Shown: positions 49,303-58,590 of the stretch, in pieces
Numbering within the stretch: the first letter of the stretch is position 1
How the letters are laid out: each line of letters opens with the position of its first letter
NCBI RefSeq assembly: GCF_043197795.1
Contig: NZ_JBICTU010000022.1
Location: 116,029 to 180,028 of the forward strand
Direction: 5' to 3'
DNA: 64,000 bases
Source of the DNA: Sphaerisporangium sp040649355
GTDB lineage: Bacteria > Actinomycetota > Actinomycetes > Streptosporangiales > Streptosporangiaceae
Position numbers and translations under genes: made by a program
The notes under the pieces: model-generated
Databases searched by the model: none
The model's input: only the letters and a program-made list of their open reading frames with translations
What the model was told of the DNA's origin: nothing

Positions 49303-50592
49303 TCACGACAACCTTTCGATCGAATTTTCCGGCTCCCGGGCCGACGCGTCCAAGGCCGGCTCTTCCCGGGGCGCCGGCACGGCCGGGACGTACGGATGGA
49401 CGGCCTCGACGGGAAGCCGGGGTTCCAGGCGGAGCAACGTGAGGGCCGAGCACGCGACGCCTCCCGCGAGCACGAGCCACATGGAGGTCACCGACAGGCT
49501 CAGCAGCGTGGTCAGCACGGCCGGAGCCAGCGCGATCGGAATGGCCCAGGAGAACTGGTAGACCGCCATGTACCTGCCGCGGGTCTCCTCCGGAGCCGCG
49601 CTCGACACCAGCGCGGACAGCGGCGCGCCGTGCAGCATCTCCCCCAGCGTGAACAGCGCCGTCGCGGCGAAGACCCCGATCAGCTGCACCTGCGCGGGGA
49701 CCCCGGCCAGAATGGCGAACGCCACGAACGACACCGAGAACATGGCGGCGCCGAACGCGGCGGTGCGGGTGCGCCGGTACCGGATCAGCCGCCGCGTCAC
49801 CGGGATCTGCAACAGCGCGATGCCGACGGTGTTGACCGCGTACAGCACGCCGACCAGCGACGCGGACACGCCCAGGTCCTGGGTGACGTACACGGGCAGC
49901 GCCACCGACAGCACCATGTAGCCGAAGGCGGTCGGCACGTTCTGCAGCGTCAGCACCAGGAACGTGCGGTCGCGCAGGATGAGCCGGTATCCCCCCTTCC
50001 TGGGGGCGCTCGTGTCCGTCCGGACGTTCACACGGGGGACCGGGATCGTACGGAAGATCAGCGCGGCGGCGACGAACGCGACCGCGCTGACGACGACGAT
50101 CCCCTGGTAGGCGGCGTCGCTGCCCAGTCCGAGCGCGGCGCCGGCGATGAGGCCGCCCGCGCCGAGGCCGGCGTTGCGCAGGCTGCGCTGAGCGGCGAGC
50201 AGTTTGTCGCGGTCCGCGCCCTGCGTGATCGCGGCGACGAGCGACTGGATCGACGGCGGGTACGAGCCGTCGCCGAGCGCCACCAGCGCCACCGCGAGGA
50301 ACATCGCCACCGGCGACTCCACCAGCGGGTAGGTCGCGAATCCCACGGCGCGCACCACGTAGCCGCCCACGACGACGGCCCGCGCGCCGAACCGGTCGAC
50401 GAGCACGCCCGCGACCGGGTTGCTGACCAGGCTGAGCAGCGCCGCCGCGGTCATGATGACGCCGACCCGTTCGATCGGCATCCCGGTGACGTGGTGGAAG
50501 AACAGCAGGGACAGGGGCAGGAACATGCCGCTGCCGGTGGCGTCGATCACCATGCCGGCCATGTAACGCACCTGCGTGGACGGGCGTCTCAC
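49303..50592 (-). CDS. MFS exporter
   Basis: 429 residues from a GTG at 50592 that overlaps the ATP-grasp stop (GTGA). Twelve membrane segments; motif A-like GVLVDRFGARAVVVGG between helices 2 and 3. It belongs to the drug-efflux type of the major facilitator superfamily and probably exports the product of the cluster, giving self-protection. Confidence 0.9.
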   Translation of the reverse strand: MRRPSTQVRYMAGMVIDATGSGMFLPLSLLFFHHVTGMPIERVGVIMTAAALLSLVSNPVAGVLVDRFGARAVVVGGYVVRAVGFATYPLVESPVAMFLAVALVALGDGSYPPSIQSLVAAITQGADRDKLLAAQRSLRNAGLGAGGLIAGAALGLGSDAAYQGIVVVSAVAFVAAALIFRTIPVPRVNVRTDTSAPRKGGYRLILRDRTFLVLTLQNVPTAFGYMVLSVALPVYVTQDLGVSASLVGVLYAVNTVGIALLQIPVTRRLIRYRRTRTAAFGAAMFSVSFVAFAILAGVPAQVQLIGVFAATALFTLGEMLHGAPLSALVSSAAPEETRGRYMAVYQFSWAIPIALAPAVLTTLLSLSVTSMWLVLAGGVACSALTLLRLEPRLPVEAVHPYVPAVPAPREEPALDASAREPENSIERLS

Positions 50593-51851
50593 GACGGTAC
50601 CGCCACGACCCGCACCTGTTCCTCCAGCCGCGCGCCGAGCGAGCGCAACCTGCGCTCGCACTCCGCGCGCGTGGGGGCCGAGGCGATGACGACGGTCAGG
50701 AAGTCGGCCGAGCCCGCAGCGGGCGGGACCACCTGGCCCGTGCGGGCGTAGAGCCAGAAGTGCTCCACCCAGGGTTCCTGCGGGGCGTCGGGCAGCGAGT
50801 GGATCAGTCCCGGCCGCTTCATCATCAGCACCTGACCGGCCATGCGCGCCGGCTTCGGCCGCCGCCCGGAACGCACGACCTGCTCCACGTCGGGCAACGA
50901 CAGGCCGAGCTGGGCACGGATGGAGTTCTCGGCGAGGTTGACCCCGAACAGGGTGTGGAAGACCTCGCGGATCTTCCCGCCGCCGGACCGGCAGGCGATC
51001 TCGCACAGCACCAGCCGGTCGTCCGGCGTGTGGAAGATCTCCGCGTGGAAGGCGTGGTCACGCAGGTGCCCACCGGGCAGGCGCAGCGCCGCGAGCGTCT
51101 GGTCGGTCAGCTCCAGGAGGCGGTCGGTGAGCGGGTCGTCCGGGTCGAGTGCCAGGTCGACCCGGGAACCGGGATCGCTGCCGAAGGAGGCGAGCTCGTA
51201 CTGGTACTGGGACGGCCAGACCAGCACGGTCTCGCCGTTCACCACCAGCCCGTCCACATGGCACATCCGGCCGGGGATGTACGCCTCCAGCAGCAGGTCG
51301 TCGCGCGGCGAACCGTACGCCTCGGCGAGGAAGTCCGTCAGGGCGTCCCGGTCGCGCAGGATGCGCAGGCCGATGGAGTTGAAGCTGGTCCTGTTCTTGA
51401 ACACCAGGGGGAACCCGTGGACTTCGGCGAAGGCCAGCACGTCCGCCTCGGTGCGCGGCACGGTGTGCGGCGCGACCTCCACGCCGGCCCGTACGGCGTG
51501 TTCCTTCATCAGGGCCTTGTCGCGGAACGGCAGCACGTCGGCGGCCCGGGGGCCGGGCAGCCCGAGTCGCTCGCGCAGGGTGGCCACGCGCAGCACGTCG
51601 GCCTCGTGCTCCCCGATCAGGTGCGTGGTGCCGTACTCGGCGGCGAGCCGTACGACCCGCTCGGCCACCTGTTCGTCGTCGTCGAAGGTCTCCAGGTGCG
51701 TGTAGCCGAGGTTCCCCACCGGCACCTGCTCGCCGAACGGCTCGAACCTGTCGCGGGCGGCGAGGATCACCACCGGGCCCTCGTAGTCGCGCAGCCAGCG
51801 GTGGTAGGGGAACGGCTCCAGGGGGCTGCGGTGCACGATGAGGACGCTCAT
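50589..51851 (-). CDS. ATP-grasp ligase
   Basis: 420 residues. The ATP-grasp fold is visible from the lid helix region (FRDKALMKEHAVRAGVEVAPHTV), the ATP-binding strand FPLVFKNRTSFNSIGL, the metal-binding part (HAEIFHTPDDRLVLCEIACRSGGGKI) and a C-terminal subdomain. Members of this kind join a carboxylate to an amine through acyl-phosphate, e.g. in dipeptide antibiotics. Overlaps the fused gene upstream by four bases and the exporter downstream. Substrates unknown. Confidence 0.85.
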   Translation of the reverse strand: MSVLIVHRSPLEPFPYHRWLRDYEGPVVILAARDRFEPFGEQVPVGNLGYTHLETFDDDEQVAERVVRLAAEYGTTHLIGEHEADVLRVATLRERLGLPGPRAADVLPFRDKALMKEHAVRAGVEVAPHTVPRTEADVLAFAEVHGFPLVFKNRTSFNSIGLRILRDRDALTDFLAEAYGSPRDDLLLEAYIPGRMCHVDGLVVNGETVLVWPSQYQYELASFGSDPGSRVDLALDPDDPLTDRLLELTDQTLAALRLPGGHLRDHAFHAEIFHTPDDRLVLCEIACRSGGGKIREVFHTLFGVNLAENSIRAQLGLSLPDVEQVVRSGRRPKPARMAGQVLMMKRPGLIHSLPDAPQEPWVEHFWLYARTGQVVPPAAGSADFLTVVIASAPTRAECERRLRSLGARLEEQVRVVAVPS

Positions 51852-53881
51852 GCCCGTACCCCCGCCGGTGATCCGGCCTCGGCCACGTTCGCGAGCCAGA
51901 CGCGCCCGTCCTCGCCCGCCACCCAGATCCGGATGGTCTCGTCGATGACCTCAGCGCCGCGCCGGATCGCCGCGGTCGTGTCGGAGGCGGTGACCGCGAC
52001 CAGGCCGAGCCGGTCCCAGTTGTCGCGTATGGCGTGGACCGTGTCCCCGGGTTTGGCGGTGATGCGCACAGCCAGCACGCCGTCCTGCGCCGCGGCGTTC
52101 TCGGCGCCCTCGACCGACTCGACCCGTCCGGGCCCGCTGACCAGGAACCGTACGCTCGCCCCGGCATGCGCCTCCGGCCGGTCGGGCAGCTCGGCGACCA
52201 GCCCGAACGGCCAGCCCAGCGCGTACTCGGTCAGGTCGACGCCGTAGGCGCCGCGCACCAGCTCCGGAATCGCGTCGCCGGCGATGCGGTTGTGGCTCTC
52301 GATGATCACCGGGCCGCGCTCGCCGATCCTCAGCTCGGTGTGCGTGACGCCGTCCCGGAGCCCGATCAGGTCCAGGAAGCGGCTCAGGCTCGCGCGGATC
52401 TCCTCCTGCGCCGGTTCCTCCAGCCGGGCAGGTATGGCGTGGCCGAGCTCGGCGAAGCGATCGGCGTGCACGAACTTCTCGGTGATCGCCACGACGACGT
52501 GGCGGCCAGCGAAGCTGAACGCCTCGACGCTGAACTCCGGTCCCTCGACGTACTCCTCCATGAGGAAGTCCTGCAGCAGGTACATCGTCGAGACGCGGTC
52601 GGTCCGCGTGCCGCGCAGGCCCTCGACCGTGGTCCAGATCCGCTCGGCGTCCTCGGGGCCGCCGACCCGGAAGACGCCGATGCCGGCGGTCGCGTCGGTT
52701 GGCTTGACGATGAACGGGTAGCCGTGGGCGGCTCCGAAGGAGTCCAGGTCCTCGCGCCGCAGGAGCGGCGCGGCGGCCACCGCGGACGGATCGCGCTCCG
52801 CCAGGTGCCGGCGCATGGCGAGCTTGTCGCGCAGCCTCCTGGTGACCTCGTAGCCGGTGCCGTCCAGCCCGAACAGGTCGTTGACCCGCCCCGCGTTCTC
52901 CAGCCCGGGCTCGGTGATGGAGACCGCGACGCGGAACCCCGGCTCCTCCCGCAACTCCCTGGCGACGGGCTCGACGGCCGCCCAGTCGGTGTAGTCCACG
53001 ACGCGGAGGACGTCGGCGAGCTCCTCCTGCTCGGAGCTGACCTTGCTGGGGTGCTGGAGCAACAGGACGCTCAGGCCGAGTTCCTTGGCCTTGCGTACGG
53101 TCTCATCGGTGGCACCGACTATCAGGACCGTGCTGTCCGGATTCATCGATCCATTCCTTTCGTCGGGTGGTCGGGACAGGGGGGCTCGGGCGGCGAGCGG
53201 ATCGGCGATGGGGAGCGAAATGCCACTCGGGAGCGGGTCGGCGGCGGGGGCGAGCGGATCGGGGGCGGCGGCGAGCGGGGCGGCGGCGGGCGTCGGGGTT
53301 GTGCGGCGGGGGGACACGGCCCCCAGCGGGGCGAGGGCGCGCGCGCCGGCGGGCACGTCCCCGAGGACGAGCGCACGCGCCCCGACGACGGCGTCGTCTC
53401 CCACGTGTACGGGCCCGAGAACGGTCGCGCCGACACCCAGCACCACGCGGGCGCCGATCACCGGGTGCCGCCGTTCCCCCGCGGCACGCCGTTTGTCGCG
53501 CCACCAGCCGACCGCCCCCAGGGTTACCTGGTGGTAGAGGGTCACGTCGTCGCCCACGACGGCGGTCTCCCCGACCACCACGGCCGCGCCGTGGTCGACG
53601 AACACCCTCCGCCCGAGCACCGCGCCGGGGTGGATCTCCACCCCGGTGATCCCGCGCGCGAGCAGCATCAGCAGCCGGGCCGGCAACCGCCGGCCGCGCC
53701 GGTACAGCGGGTGGGCTACCCGGTACAGCCACATCGCCGGAAGCACCGGGTGGAGCAACGCCTCCCGCCGGCTACGGACGGACGGATCGCGCTCGGCGAT
53801 CGTCCGCAGGTCCTCCCCCAGGAGGCGCAGCAGCCCCGGCGGCCCTTCTCCGCGCGGCGTCAGCGCTTGATCGTCGGTCAT
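51848..53881 (-). CDS. Serine O-acetyltransferase fused to an ATP-grasp ligase
   Basis: 677 residues with no stop between the two parts. Residues 1-190: CysE/EpsC-type left-handed helix (GITGVEIHPGAVLGRRVFVDHG with catalytic His97, VVGETAVVGDDVTLYHQVTLG). Residues 190-245: Pro/Ala-rich linker. Residues 246-677: ATP-grasp (RDKLAMRRHL, YPFIVKPTDATAGIGVFRV, EEYVEGPEFSVEAF, TELRIGERGPVIIESHNRIAGDAI). An internal ATG at 53146 with AAAGGA nine bases before could make the ligase alone as well. The ATG overlaps the tautomerase stop by one base. It should supply O-acetylserine and an amide-forming activity together. Confidence 0.85.
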   Translation of the reverse strand: MTDDQALTPRGEGPPGLLRLLGEDLRTIAERDPSVRSRREALLHPVLPAMWLYRVAHPLYRRGRRLPARLLMLLARGITGVEIHPGAVLGRRVFVDHGAAVVVGETAVVGDDVTLYHQVTLGAVGWWRDKRRAAGERRHPVIGARVVLGVGATVLGPVHVGDDAVVGARALVLGDVPAGARALAPLGAVSPRRTTPTPAAAPLAAAPDPLAPAADPLPSGISLPIADPLAARAPLSRPPDERNGSMNPDSTVLIVGATDETVRKAKELGLSVLLLQHPSKVSSEQEELADVLRVVDYTDWAAVEPVARELREEPGFRVAVSITEPGLENAGRVNDLFGLDGTGYEVTRRLRDKLAMRRHLAERDPSAVAAAPLLRREDLDSFGAAHGYPFIVKPTDATAGIGVFRVGGPEDAERIWTTVEGLRGTRTDRVSTMYLLQDFLMEEYVEGPEFSVEAFSFAGRHVVVAITEKFVHADRFAELGHAIPARLEEPAQEEIRASLSRFLDLIGLRDGVTHTELRIGERGPVIIESHNRIAGDAIPELVRGAYGVDLTEYALGWPFGLVAELPDRPEAHAGASVRFLVSGPGRVESVEGAENAAAQDGVLAVRITAKPGDTVHAIRDNWDRLGLVAVTASDTTAAIRRGAEVIDETIRIWVAGEDGRVWLANVAEAGSPAGVRA

Positions 53882-54105
53882 CAGTAGTTCGGCGTCTTAC
53901 GCAGCAGGTGCTTGCGTCCGACGATCTCCGGCCCGTAGACCAGTCCGTCCCACTCTTCTGCCGCGACCGGTTCCAGAGCGATGGATATGACGCCCTCGTC
54001 GCATCCGAGGGCGTCCCGTACGGCTCCGCTCACCGCGGCGACCAGCGCGGCCTCCTGCTCGTCGCTCAACGGCTGCGGAAAGTACTTGATATTCACATGC
54101 GGCAT
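53881..54105 (-). CDS. 4-Oxalocrotonate-tautomerase-family protein
   Basis: 74 residues. After removal of Met the N-terminal Pro (MPHVNIKYFPQPLSDEQEAA) would be the general base of the family. It continues GVISIALEPVAAEEWDGLVYGPEI and ends RKTPNY, like the PptA-type subgroup. It should isomerise enol/keto or imine forms and could act on an oxidised, tautomerising product of the NRPS. It sits between the NRPS and the fused enzyme. Confidence 0.85.
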   Translation of the reverse strand: MPHVNIKYFPQPLSDEQEAALVAAVSGAVRDALGCDEGVISIALEPVAAEEWDGLVYGPEIVGRKHLLRKTPNY

Positions 54106-54174
54106 CTTCCGCTCCTCGGTGTCCGCCTCGGCGGGTGGAACATCCTCCGGCCGACACGGGTTGTCGATGAAAAT

Positions 54175-57100
54175 TCACGCGCCCAGCGCGTGACGTACGG
54201 TTCGCAGCAACTCGTCAAGGCCCGGCTCCTTGAGAAGGCTGTAGTGATCGGCTTCCAGATCGACGACGGCCGGCGGTTCCGAGAAATGCCCGTCGCCGTT
54301 CTCGATGAACGACGGTTCGTCGCCCCTGGCTTTCAGTATCGTGATCGGAGCGTTTATCCGCCGCTCCGCCGGATCCCCGGGGTGATATTTCATCTGATAC
54401 GTCCGGCGTACGGTCCGGACTATTCTTCGCACCAGATCGGGGTCGAGCCCCCCGAAATTCGCCCCGACGAACGACACGAATCCGTCCTCGTCCTCGACCT
54501 CCTTCAGGCAGGCGTCGAGCAGCGGCCCGTCGATGCCTCCGGCGAAGACCGAGAAGAGAATGGTCAGGTATTTACGGTTGGTGTAGACGGGTTCGTCGCC
54601 GCCGCCGGGCTCGTCGCCCGCCCGGACCCGCGGCGACCCTGGGGCGATGAGCACGAGGCTCTCGACCTGCTCACCCATCTGTTCGAGCTGCCGGGCCGCC
54701 TCGAAGGCGACGCGCGCGCCGAAGGAGTACCCCCAGAGCATGTACGGCCCCTCAGGCTGGAGCCGCTTGATGGCCCTGACATCCTCCGCGGCCATTTCTT
54801 GGACGGTGGAATACGGAACCTCGTCTTCATTGATCCCGTGGGCCTGCACACCATAGAAAGGCCGGTCGACGCCTGTCTTTTCCGCCAGCGGCCTGAGGTT
54901 CATGGTATAGCCGCCCAGACCGGGCCAACAATAGATGGGATTCTTCGATCCTGCGGTCTTCAGCCCGACCAGACGCGATGAAGGCCTCGCGCCGTCGGCG
55001 TCGACCTCGATCAGGAGTTTCTCCACGGTCGGAGACGTGAACACCACCTGCATCGGGAGCGAACACTGGAACTCGTCGTTGATTCTACTGACGAGCGCCA
55101 TCGCGATCAGCGAGTTTCCCCCGGACAAGAAGAAGTCGTCCCGGACCGAGACCTTCTCCCGCTTCAGCACCCTTCCCCAGACGCGAGCGATGCGTTCCTC
55201 GTCCTTCGTCCGGGGAGCGACGAAAGGCTCGTCGGAGGAGACGGCGTCGGCCAGGTCCCACGCTTCCAGCGCCCTAGAGTCGATCTTCCCGTTCGCCGTG
55301 CGCGGCAGCCTGTCGAGGATCACGACCCTGTTCGGCAGCATGTAGTCCGGCAGGAAACCGATCAGATCATCTCTGATCATCTCCGTCGGACCCCTCATGT
55401 GGACGGAGTCCTCCTTCATCCCCGTGCTCAGCACCTGCTCGTCGCTGACGCGACCGCCGACGGCGAAGTAGAACGGGCCAGGTTCTCCGCCGCAGGCGCG
55501 CAGGATGCTCTCCATCCGCCGCGCCGACGGCAGGTCGTGGCCCGTCCTGGAGCCATAACCGGAGGGCATGAAGCCGAAGCCCAGGTCGTTCATCTGCAGG
55601 CGGTGGAGCTTCCGGCCGAGGTCGAGGTAGCCGAGCCAGTGCGGGCCCGGTCTCCCGACCAGCGCGATCCCGAAGGCGGACCGCTGGTAGACCTGCTGGT
55701 TGATGGCCACGACATGCTTTCTCAGGATCATGTCGTCGGAGACCCCGCGCAGGTCGCCGTCCACGTACCGGTAGAGCCCCCCGGCCAGCCCCGCCACCTT
55801 TCCGGGGTGGGCCTGCACGTAGACGTCGAGCGAGTCCGCGGGCCTCGGCCCGGCGTACGGCACCGCCTCGAACGTGCCGAGATAGTCGTCCTCGTCCGCG
55901 CACTCAAGCTGTTCCTTCGTCTCGGGCGCGTAGCCGAGGGCCCTGATGTCGAGACCGTGGTCGGGGAGGATCTCCTCGAACAGGCCGACCATGTGGCCGG
56001 CCTCCATTTCGAGGACCTCGCGGACGTTCTTCTTGTAGATCGGCTCGATCGCCCGCCGCTTCCCCATGAAGTGGATCTTCAGGTGCGGGGCCGGCTCGGC
56101 CGGCTTCTCCCGGATCAGGATCAGCTGATGCCGTACGGGGTGGTAGTAGTGGAATCCGGGCCGCACGCCGTCGAGGCCGTTGATCTCCAGGTACATCTGC
56201 GTCGCGTAGAGGGATCCGGGGGAGGCGTAGCCGTACTTCGGCAGCAGCCGGTCGTCACTGGAGAACTGCCCGAAATATCGGAGGATCTCCCCGAGCTCGG
56301 CGAGGCCCAGCGTGGAAAGGCCACGCGGACGGGCACCCGCGCCGCTCCTTCCGAGCAGGCGGACTATGTCGTCCTTCGTGACCTCGCCGCCCTCGAAGAA
56401 GCGGTAGGTCTTGCGGGCGAAGACCCGCGCGCGCTGCTCCTCGGTCGGTGTCCTGCCGGGGAGGTCGGCCACCGCCTTGCCCCTGGTCTCCGCGTCGTCC
56501 CGGCACCCCCCGTCGGACAACTGCGCGAGCACCTGGAGCCTGCTCTCCTTCGACAGGTGGTGGGTGCCGTGGTCGCCCTGGTCCATCAGGGCCGCTTCCT
56601 TCGGATTCAGCTCGACGTAGGCGACAAGGTGCTGGAAGCCGGTGACGGGGTCGTCCTTGACGACGACCGCCGCGTTCCGCACCCAGTCGTGGCCCTCGAT
56701 GCCCAGCCTGATCTCGTCCAGCTCGATCCGGAAACCCCGCAGCTTCACCTGGTTGTCGACGCGGCCGACGAACTGCAGGGTGCCGTCGGCGTTCCAGTAG
56801 GCGAGGTCACCGGTCCGGTAGAGCCGGGAGGACCCGCGATCCGTGTAGAACGGGTTGTCGACGAACCTCTCCGCGGTCAGGTCGGGCCGGTGCAGGTAGC
56901 CCCGCGCGAGCTGGACCCCGCCGATGTACAGCTCGCCGACCTCGCCGGGGGCGACCGGCCGCCGATCACCGTCGAGAACGTAGAACTGGGTGTCGTACGC
57001 GGGCGTGCCTATCGAGATCGTCTGGCCGCCGTCCGCGACGGAGTCCCGGTCGACGGTGAAGCTGGAGGAGTTGATGGTGCACTCGGTCGGCCCGTACAGG

Positions 57101-58119
57101 TTGACCAGCTCACAGCCGGGCAGCACGTCCAGGCAGCGCAGCGCGAGGGGCCGGGAAAGGGCCTCCCCACCGCTGAAGAGCTGGGTGAGCGACGTGCACT
57201 CCCCCAGCCGCTCGGTGTCCAGCAGCGCCTGCAGCAGGGTCGGGACGCACTGCAACGTGGTCACGCCGTGGGCCACGACGGTGTCGACGAGCCGTTCGGG
57301 GTCACGGTAGACGCCGGGGCCGCCCATGACGACCGTGCTGCCGCAGGCGGGGGCCAGGATCTCCCACTGCGCCGCGTCGAAGCTCATGGGGGTCTTCTGC
57401 AGGACGACCCGGTCCCGGTCGATCCGGTGGACGGTGTTCAGCCACCGCATCTGGTGGACGATGGCGCGGTGCTCGATCACCACCCCTTTGGGCTTGCCCG
57501 TGCTGCCGGAGGTGTAGACGACGTACGCCGCGTCGCCGGGGTCGATGCCGCTGCCACCCCCGGGGGCGCCGCTCGATTCTGGCGACAGCGCGTCCGGCGC
57601 GTCCAGGACGACTATCCGCGTTCCCCGCGGTGCCAGCTCCGTCAGCCGCCCCACGAGCCCCCGCTGGGTGAGGATGACCTCGGTGCGGGAGTCCTCGATG
57701 ATGTAGCGCAGCCGCTCCTCGGGATAATCGGGGGAGAGCGGCAGGTAGGCGCCACCGGAGCACAGGATTCCCCACACGCCCGTCATCAGCTCGATCGACG
57801 GCTCGACGAACACGCCGATGCAGTCGTCGACGGCCACGCCGAGACGCCGCAGGTGGGCGGCCAGGTCCGCGCTGCGCTCAGCGAGCTCGCGGTAGGTGAG
57901 GCGCTCGTCGCCGTAGACGCACGCCGTACGGTCCGGCTGTGCCCGCACGTGCTCCCAGAGCAGTTCCGGCAGGCATTCTTCGCCGGGAAGCCGGGTTCGT
58001 CTCCCGTCGATCTCCCCGGCGACCAGGTCCCCTCTGTCCGGCGCCATCGGGCGTACGGCCTCGCCGCTCGCTGCGATGGCACCCTGCGTTTTCACCTGGT
58101 GAATATCGTCAAGGCTCAC
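54175..58119 (-). CDS. Indigoidine-synthetase-type NRPS (A-Ox-T-TE)
   Basis: 1314 residues, GTG start behind GAGGAGG. Adenylation domain (about 50-540, core YTSGSTGKPKG at 202-212, MSFDAAQWEIL with Asp248) interrupted by an FMN oxidase domain (about 560-905, containing YRFFEGGEVT, KYGYASPGSLYATQMYLE, GFMPSGYGSRTG), then A10 NGKID, a carrier domain (Ser1003 in SGGNSL) and a thioesterase (Ser1132 in GYSFGA, His1292). It aligns throughout, as I recall them, with BpsA/IndC, which activate L-glutamine, oxidise it and release a cyclised unit that dimerises to the blue pigment. No phosphopantetheinyl transferase is near. Confidence 0.92.
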   Translation of the reverse strand: MSLDDIHQVKTQGAIAASGEAVRPMAPDRGDLVAGEIDGRRTRLPGEECLPELLWEHVRAQPDRTACVYGDERLTYRELAERSADLAAHLRRLGVAVDDCIGVFVEPSIELMTGVWGILCSGGAYLPLSPDYPEERLRYIIEDSRTEVILTQRGLVGRLTELAPRGTRIVVLDAPDALSPESSGAPGGGSGIDPGDAAYVVYTSGSTGKPKGVVIEHRAIVHQMRWLNTVHRIDRDRVVLQKTPMSFDAAQWEILAPACGSTVVMGGPGVYRDPERLVDTVVAHGVTTLQCVPTLLQALLDTERLGECTSLTQLFSGGEALSRPLALRCLDVLPGCELVNLYGPTECTINSSSFTVDRDSVADGGQTISIGTPAYDTQFYVLDGDRRPVAPGEVGELYIGGVQLARGYLHRPDLTAERFVDNPFYTDRGSSRLYRTGDLAYWNADGTLQFVGRVDNQVKLRGFRIELDEIRLGIEGHDWVRNAAVVVKDDPVTGFQHLVAYVELNPKEAALMDQGDHGTHHLSKESRLQVLAQLSDGGCRDDAETRGKAVADLPGRTPTEEQRARVFARKTYRFFEGGEVTKDDIVRLLGRSGAGARPRGLSTLGLAELGEILRYFGQFSSDDRLLPKYGYASPGSLYATQMYLEINGLDGVRPGFHYYHPVRHQLILIREKPAEPAPHLKIHFMGKRRAIEPIYKKNVREVLEMEAGHMVGLFEEILPDHGLDIRALGYAPETKEQLECADEDDYLGTFEAVPYAGPRPADSLDVYVQAHPGKVAGLAGGLYRYVDGDLRGVSDDMILRKHVVAINQQVYQRSAFGIALVGRPGPHWLGYLDLGRKLHRLQMNDLGFGFMPSGYGSRTGHDLPSARRMESILRACGGEPGPFYFAVGGRVSDEQVLSTGMKEDSVHMRGPTEMIRDDLIGFLPDYMLPNRVVILDRLPRTANGKIDSRALEAWDLADAVSSDEPFVAPRTKDEERIARVWGRVLKREKVSVRDDFFLSGGNSLIAMALVSRINDEFQCSLPMQVVFTSPTVEKLLIEVDADGARPSSRLVGLKTAGSKNPIYCWPGLGGYTMNLRPLAEKTGVDRPFYGVQAHGINEDEVPYSTVQEMAAEDVRAIKRLQPEGPYMLWGYSFGARVAFEAARQLEQMGEQVESLVLIAPGSPRVRAGDEPGGGDEPVYTNRKYLTILFSVFAGGIDGPLLDACLKEVEDEDGFVSFVGANFGGLDPDLVRRIVRTVRRTYQMKYHPGDPAERRINAPITILKARGDEPSFIENGDGHFSEPPAVVDLEADHYSLLKEPGLDELLRTVRHALGA

Positions 58120-58292
58120 ATGGCCTCCTCGTTCTGATGGCGCAGGGGCGGGTTCCGCCGCTCACGAAGCGTGCGGGCCGTAGTCCACACCTCGGTTCGC
58201 CGGGAGGCCTGACCACGGCCGGCCCCCCGGCCGCCTCGCCATCCGAGGCAGGCCGAACGGGCGCGTCACCGCATCGGCGACAGCGTCCAATT

Positions 58293-58372
58293 CGGCACGC
58301 AACTTCCTAAGTGTGGACATGCGGATCATCGTGGACGGCCTCCGACTCGGCCCGCATCTTCCTGAGTGCGGA
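58293..58372. repeat. Pair of 25-bp direct repeats before the NRPS
   Basis: CGGCACGCAACTTCCTAAGT (58293 on, ending GTGGA at 58317) and CGGCCCGCATCTTCCTGAGT (58348 on, ending GCGGA at 58372) match in about 20 of 25 bases, start to start 55 bp apart. They lie about 175-230 bp upstream of the NRPS start, where a regulator could bind. Confidence 0.5.
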
Positions 58373-58525
58373 ATTTCGCCGTCCGGAAGGCTCCCCTGCC
58401 ACAGGTCCTGCCGGCGTGCCTCGACGGGCCGGGCAACTCGGGCTCACCAGGTGGTCGGCGGTGAGGCCGAGGGACGTGTTGACGACACCTGTGGGGGTCG
58501 CCACGTGTCTGCTAGCGTTGCGGGC

Positions 58526-58576
58526 ATGAAGCGCGCTGCTGTGACGACGACGCCGGAGAGTGTCCCGGCGCGCTGA
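58526..58576 (+). CDS. Threonine leader peptide
   Basis: A 16-residue ORF MKRAAVTTTPESVPAR, ATG at 58526 and TGA at 58574. Three Thr codons in a row (ACGACGACG) follow a GTG. A TAGCGT box ends six bases before the ATG, so the transcript may be leaderless or nearly so. The strong hairpin 15 bases after the stop and the threonyl-tRNA synthetase gene after that make this a ribosome-mediated attenuator. Confidence 0.7.
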   Translation: MKRAAVTTTPESVPAR

Positions 58577-58590
58577 CAGATGACTTAGTC

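Noticed and set aside
54175..58119. Reading the NRPS as a minimycin-type synthetase because of its MinA-like domain plan
   Set aside because: The minimycin pathway needs partners for a C-nucleoside that I do not see here. The domain plan alone cannot separate the two, so I call it indigoidine-synthetase-type only.
55399..58137. A 912-codon open frame antisense to the NRPS
   Set aside because: It arises from GC-rich third positions of the NRPS; there is no homology, no ribosome site and no domain. Likewise the long frames at 15049-16566, 52034-53887 and 62078-63520.
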